Part shown: positions 60,101-64,000 of the stretch, piece by piece
Layout of the letters: the number at the start of each line of letters is the position of its first letter
Numbering within the stretch: position 1 is the stretch's first letter
Assembly: GCF_037975245.1 (NCBI RefSeq)
Contig: NC_092579.1
Location: 31,198,666-31,262,665 of the forward strand
DNA from: Apostichopus japonicus
Lineage: Eukaryota; Echinodermata; Holothuroidea; Aspidochirotida; Stichopodidae
Reading direction: 5' to 3'
Length of the DNA stretch: 64,000 nt
Position numbers and translations under genes: made by a program
The notes under the pieces: generated by a model
The model's input: the letters and a program-made list of their open reading frames with translations, nothing else
What the model was told of the DNA's origin: nothing
Database searches by the model: none

Positions 60101-61089
60101 GTTTGCAGTACATTACTCAGTTCTTTACATATTTTTAAATAATTTTCATGTTTAAAATGTATTTGATTTTTTTTTTTAATTTTCCGTTTATACAGTTTGT
60201 GATTTTCTAAACTGATAGTGCATTTGCGGCCGGTTAAACGGTTAATCGTTTAAACGGTCACACCCTTAGTGTGTTATCTTGTTCGGAAATGATCCGAAAT
60301 GAATGTAATAACTGTTAAGTTTTTCCACTTCTGGTATAAAATTATTCCATCAAAGTTAACCTGAGTAACATGTCTCATGCCAAATCTATACTAAACAAAA
60401 TAGAAAAAATAACAAGAGAAAACGCATTTTTGAAAAATGGAAGCGTCCTAGCAGAATGGGCGGGGCATCTTTATTTTGCTTCAAGTAACTGCTTCAAGTG
60501 TTTTCGCTCGGAAACAAAGTTTCACACTTCAACTCTTATAAAAAATCAAATTTACATCTCTTAAAAATAACTATTTTTTGCAATCTGCAAGTAAACCAAG
60601 TTTATTTATGTCCATTCATTGTTATTTAAATGGTTAAACAGCACTCCAACTTATCTGGAAGGGTGCCTCGTGGTACATAGCGTGTACTGCAACCTCCAAG
60701 ATAGCCTGGCAAAGTTAAGACTTATGTCACTGTGTTTGGGGTTCAGTCAGAAAACGTCCCCCGTCAGTTTTACTACATGTTTCTTTGAGAGTTACTACTC
60801 ATGCAAGCCTGAGAATGCTTTCAAACGACTGTACCAAAGTCTAATCGATACTAATAAACGAAGTTACGCGATTTCCGACGTTTCGCGTAACCACATATTG
60901 ACCTTTTATTTCGTTTAAAAAAGAATTTCAACGCATCGTTGAAAATTCCACGTAGGAAATGATTGAGATCACCAATCGTTAAAATTCGTTGAATTTCGAT
61001 AAAAATCGGCAAATTTCGATAAAAAACGAAGAAATTTGTTTATTTTCCTTTTAACAAATTTCAACGGGAGTTAAGCGAAATCAGTACTG
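57168..61089. mobile_element. 3.9-kb TA-flanked inverted-repeat element (CAGTACTGATTTCGC ends)
   Basis: Begins CAGTACTGATTTCGCTTAAC and ends with the exact complement; the inverted repeat covers at least 28 bp. TA on both sides (57166-57167, 61090-61091) fits the Tc1/mariner or pogo target duplication. Subterminal CGATAAAAAA and ATCGATAAAA runs repeat at both ends. No transposase ORF is seen. A hAT-like element (58785-60268) makes up part of its length; without it the element is about 2.4 kb. Confidence 0.88.
58785..60268. mobile_element. non-autonomous hAT-like element (1.48 kb), nested
   Basis: Perfect 8-bp flanks GTGTGTTA (58777-58784 and 60269-60276). Ends TAAGGGTGTGACC in inverted orientation, followed on both sides by AACCGTTTAAAC-like sequence. 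It lies wholly within the TA-flanked element. No protein recognised. Confidence 0.92.
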
Positions 61090-61091
61090 TA

Positions 61092-61420
61092 AATGAAATA
61101 CCTGAGACACCCACCTGCAGCAAACGTTTATGGTCCACTCAGTTTCAGACTTCCACTCAAAAAGCAGAGGTAGTCAATAATGCTTTCGAGTTTCCAATCC
61201 AAAACATAGCACAAGCATTTCACGCAACAGTCAGTACAGGGACCACAGTGCCACAAACATTACAAATAAAGGGCCTGAAGAGTCCATAGCCAGGAAGATG
61301 GAAGCTGCAGGATTAGAGGTGAGCTCAAATAGTCTATGTATCCAGACTCTGAAACAGATGCAAAGGAAACAACAGTATGATAGACTATATAACAGAGGCA
61401 GAGCATACAGAAGGAGGTGA
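61092..61420 (+). pseudogene. Mutator-like transposase relic, C-terminal part
   Basis: Open from EIPETPTCSKRLWSTQFQ through TSTQKAEVVNNAFEF and TLQIKGLKSP to TAG near 61290, then decayed. The TQKAEVVNNAF block fits the NTQKnEAfNr motif of the same domain family. It follows immediately after the right TA of the inserted element, so it continues the gene at 57165. Confidence 0.5.
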
Positions 61421-61486
61421 GCACAACTCAGAGAGAGAGAGAGTACAAGCTACATGGTAGAACTAAAAACATAAACCAGTCCAGTG

Positions 61487-61655
61487 ATTGATGACATATC
61501 AAAAAAGATGTCTCCTGTTGCTTTTTGGCACTTTTTCTGAAGAAGCACACTTGGTACGGATTGATATAGATGCTAATAGGAGTATGCCAGCTAAAGTAAC
61601 AGTTGACATTTCTAAAATCCACTTTCAACCTCTTTTTATGATAGTTTCAGAAGTA
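61487..61655 (+). repeat. second copy of the 55.2-kb duplicated segment
   Basis: Counterpart of 55181-55345 in the same orientation. Removing the nested 3.9-kb element puts the duplication unit at about 2.4 kb. Confidence 0.7.
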
Positions 61656-62334
61656 ATGACTTCTATCATTTTTGTTTATCTCTGTCTATTGTGTGAATCT
61701 TCATATGGTGTCTCACACATGTTGTACAGTCTATATGAATAATGCAGTACTGAACTTTAAACAAGTGAGAGCCCAATGGTTGACATATTCCCTAGTGTGA
61801 TTAGAAGTCATTCCATCAGCATGGCTGGCATCTACTGAATGTCTAAATTGTTCTTGGGTCCACACAATGTGTTTTAAGCACAGTCCCTCAGTTGGTGCTA
61901 CTTATCCCCTCTGGTGGAAACTTGACGCAAGTTGGCCTTCTTCCCTCTGAAAATGTGATCACTCCCTGTATCGAGTAAACTCTGGCCCTAAAATGAAAGA
62001 GAAAAAGTTACTTGTTACTTTGGCACTGCTTTTCAAAGGTATTTTGTCAGATTTTGTTGCGAAAACTACTCAGGAGACCTATGTTCTAGCTGTGACCAGA
62101 TCTAGAATGAGGGCGCTGTTCAAGCAACATTCCTAAATCGTTGTAGTAGATCATATTGACTAGTTTCTCAGTGTAAGTCTTGTCTTGTATCATTCTATGT
62201 GCAGCTATTCAACTGCTTAGACTTCCAATAAATGCTTATAACCATTTAAGCATTTGTATACAAACAAACTAGTGAATAGGTCACTGGAATTTTGTTGAAC
62301 TTTGAGGATAAAAAACTGATTATTATTATGAAGT

Positions 62335-62425
62335 ATGGGTACGGTCATGTACCTCACAACTGATGCTGATGGCAAGGCATGTAATGGATTCAGTAGAACA
62401 ATGGCTGCAGCTTATCATTCTGATG
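62335..62425 (+). pseudogene. second copy of the transposase relic, left piece
   Basis: LTTDADGKACNGFSRTMAAA then YHSD matches the first copy (56708-56770) closely. It stops where a CR1-like LINE begins on the minus strand. Confidence 0.6.
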
Positions 62426-63556
62426 TAGTACACCTCGTCTTCGTCTTCGATACGGTGACACATCCGCAAAAAGGGACAATATCTCACCACACACACGTCA
62501 AGAGAGTAATTAATTAGATCTGACCCGAGTACTGATATAAGTGACAGGATTCACAGAACCACTGGAACTACTAATGAGGTCTGAAGGCAGACTATTCCAA
62601 TCCCTAATTGTATTTGGAAAAAAACTATACTTATAGCAATTGGTACTGGCATACAGTTGGCAGAAATGCATATCGTGCATGTTCCGACTCCTACGCAGAG
62701 GCTTTCTTAGGCAGTCAATAGGGATCTGAGCCTGACCATAGATGCCCTTAGCAAATAAGATGATTCTACTTTGTCTGCGCCTCTCTGCCAAGGGCACCAG
62801 GTTTAGGTCCCGTAACAGAGATGAGACAGAGCCAGGCTCTCTTGAATAATCTGAAGCGATGAAACGGGCTGCACGCCTCTGAATGTTTTCGAGGTTGTGC
62901 TGCAAGAAAGCTTGGTGGGGATCCCAGACAGAACTGGCATATTCCAATACTGGCAGGAGGAGACCTTTATATGCAGCCAATTTTGCATCCTTCGAACAAG
63001 GGGATAAGTTTCTACAAAGAACTCCCAATATCCTATTTCCTTTGTTACACACATTTTGAATATTTTTTCCCCAGTTGAGATCTGAAGTGATATGAATACC
63101 CAGATATTTAATACAATCAACCTTAACCAAGTGAACCCCATTGAGCATGTAATTGAAATTTACAGGTTTCCTCTTTCTAGTAATGGTCATAATGTTACAT
63201 TTCACCGGCTGGAAACTCATGCCCCAATCTTTAGCCCATTGCCCTAGTATATTAATATCTTCCTGAAGTTGATGACCATCACTGACATCATCGATAACCC
63301 GATAACAGACACAGTCATCAGCGAACAGTCGGACACCAGAAGAAACAGCATTACCAATATCATTAATATAGGCCAGGAAGAGAATGGGTCCCAAAACTGA
63401 CCCTTGCGGAACACCGGAAGTAACCTTAGAAGGATTAGACCTAGACCCATTGACAACAACCGACTGCTCTCTATCACTCAGAAAAGCATCCACCCAGCAG
63501 AGAACCTGATGTGAAACACCCATAGTGTACAGTTTAGATTTCAATAAACAGGTCTC
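62426..63556 (-). mobile_element. CR1/L2-like non-LTR retrotransposon, 5'-truncated
   Basis: Only the end of the reverse transcriptase and the C-terminal region remain. The 3' end closes in short GAAGAC repeats at about 62440-62455, as typical of CR1-group tails. It interrupts the second transposase relic, and roughly 60 bp of target are missing. Confidence 0.82.
62510..63556 (-). CDS. CR1/L2-like reverse transcriptase, C-terminal fragment, uninterrupted
   Basis: About 345 codons without a stop: VTSGVPQGSVLGPILFLAYI, then the catalytic RLFADDCVCYR, WAKDWGMSFQPVKCNIMTI, KYLGIHITSDLNW, then the C-terminal LEYASSVWDPH and NIQRRAARFIASDYSR blocks, to SN and TAA. The LINE boundary is within the first few codons; the apparent initiator Met lies upstream in target DNA. 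The intact frame, in contrast to the other LINEs here, indicates recent insertion. Confidence 0.85.
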   Translation of the reverse strand, partial: ETCLLKSKLYTMGVSHQVLCWVDAFLSDREQSVVVNGSRSNPSKVTSGVPQGSVLGPILFLAYINDIGNAVSSGVRLFADDCVCYRVIDDVSDGHQLQEDINILGQWAKDWGMSFQPVKCNIMTITRKRKPVNFNYMLNGVHLVKVDCIKYLGIHITSDLNWGKNIQNVCNKGNRILGVLCRNLSPCSKDAKLAAYKGLLLPVLEYASSVWDPHQAFLQHNLENIQRRAARFIASDYSREPGSVSSLLRDLNLVPLAERRRQSRIILFAKGIYGQAQIPIDCLRKPLRRSRNMHDMHFCQLYASTNCYKYSFFPNTIRDWNSLPSDLISSSSGSVNPVTYISTRVRSN

Positions 63557-63622
63557 TCTACAGAGCACTGACTAAAGCAGTACTCTCCTCTGATATATGA
63601 CAAAATCTACAGTAAACAGGTT
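63557..63622 (+). pseudogene. second copy of the transposase relic, right piece
   Basis: ALTKAVLSSDI matches the first copy at 56828-56865 (ALAKAVLSSDM), then diverges. Confidence 0.55.
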
Positions 63623-63670
63623 AGTAAATTTGCAAGTCTTATTAAGGGCCTGTCACAATGCTATGATGGC

Positions 63671-63976
63671 TCACAGAGACACAAGCAATGGATGTGACAC
63701 CTCCACACATAGGCTGTTGTGGCATATGTGGGAGATGTGAAATGATTTGGTACTTAAAAAGTTAATTTCTTTGCACAATACTTTGAAGAGCAGATGCTGG
63801 AATGTGGCTCTTCTCTTAGCTGCCAGGGATAGCATTGTGCGGATAATGCCATATGCTGGTGCCCCTGGCTTACTGATGGTGTAGGCACCTGTCCACATCC
63901 TGCAGCCCTTTGTGTAACTTGTTGGGGCTGATGTATATTTTGCAACATTTGCATTTATTTCATCAGCCCATGCCAT
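63671..63976 (-). CDS. possible zinc-binding His-Me endonuclease fragment
   Basis: About 100 codons: MAWADEINANVAKYTSAPTS near the start and FHISHICHNSLCVEVSHPLL at the end. The HxCHNxxC...SH arrangement recalls the zinc-binding loop of His-Me finger homing-type nucleases (SHLCHN..C....HL). The frame stops at 63671 but weak similarity goes on (ALNKTCK), so it is probably a decayed end. It is a protein-like, relatively GC-balanced stretch next to the window edge; the rest may lie outside. Confidence 0.35.
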   Translation of the reverse strand: MAWADEINANVAKYTSAPTSYTKGCRMWTGAYTISKPGAPAYGIIRTMLSLAAKRRATFQHLLFKVLCKEINFLSTKSFHISHICHNSLCVEVSHPLLVSL

Positions 63977-64000
63977 CCAATCTTAGTCTGACATTGTGAA

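Noticed and set aside
57168-61089. Hidden autonomous transposase in the TA-flanked element
   Set aside because: No open frame longer than about 100 codons or any DDE/D-type motif could be seen in either strand, with or without the nested hAT.

Overview
The window looks like animal (metazoan) nuclear DNA from a repeat-rich genome, most likely a marine invertebrate. Coding sequence is confined to short exons with GT-AG splice sites. Everything else is introns, microsatellites and transposable elements. An echinoderm is my best guess. It rests on the mix of elements (GIY-YIG Penelope-like elements, Ty3/gypsy, Jockey-like and CR1-like LINEs, many hAT-like elements) and on a stretch dense in the palindrome TAGGCCTA. 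The species cannot be fixed from sequence alone.

Layout: 1-4.1 kb is non-coding with one possible exon. 4.1-9.1 kb is a minus-strand Ty3/gypsy retrotransposon with its 5' LTR but no integrase or 3' LTR; it carries nonsense changes, frameshifts and a nested hAT-like element. 11.1-12.6 kb is TAGGCCTA-rich. 14.0-16.4 kb holds three decayed copies of one ABCC (MRP) transporter exon embedded in a 69-bp minisatellite. 16.45-21.06 kb is a decayed two-ORF LINE. 21.28-22.85 kb carries the last two exons of SRP68, the most secure host gene here. 24.4-25.7 kb has a tRNA-derived repeat array. 25.7-30.7 kb is a mosaic of repeats, a second LINE copy and hAT-like elements.

The most unusual feature is at 31.08-32.85 kb: a 1.77-kb DNA element with TATGGC...GCCATA ends and a 6-bp target duplication. 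Both halves are packed with the palindrome CACTTAAGTG around a small central segment holding an intact ORF of about 110 codons. A 335-bp relative with the same ends, a 6-bp duplication and its own TTTAAA-centred palindromes lies at 42.58-42.91 kb. From 34.8 to 42.2 kb there are exons of an unrecognised minus-strand gene.

46.4-51.0 kb contains three Penelope-like fragments tied to (TA)n tracts. One carries a foldable hammerhead ribozyme just after its ORF. 51.3-54.8 kb has two more terminal-inverted-repeat elements. 55.2-64 kb is a tandemly duplicated Mutator-like transposase relic. One copy is split by a 3.9-kb TA-flanked element that itself contains an hAT-like element; the other is split by a CR1-like LINE.

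Host genes supported: SRP68 (plus strand), relic ABCC exons (plus strand) and an unidentified coiled-coil or acidic gene (minus strand). No operons, CRISPR arrays or bacterial features are present. Insertion order can be read from nesting: gypsy before its hAT; LINE copy B before its hAT; Mutator-like relic, then duplication, then the TA element, then its hAT.
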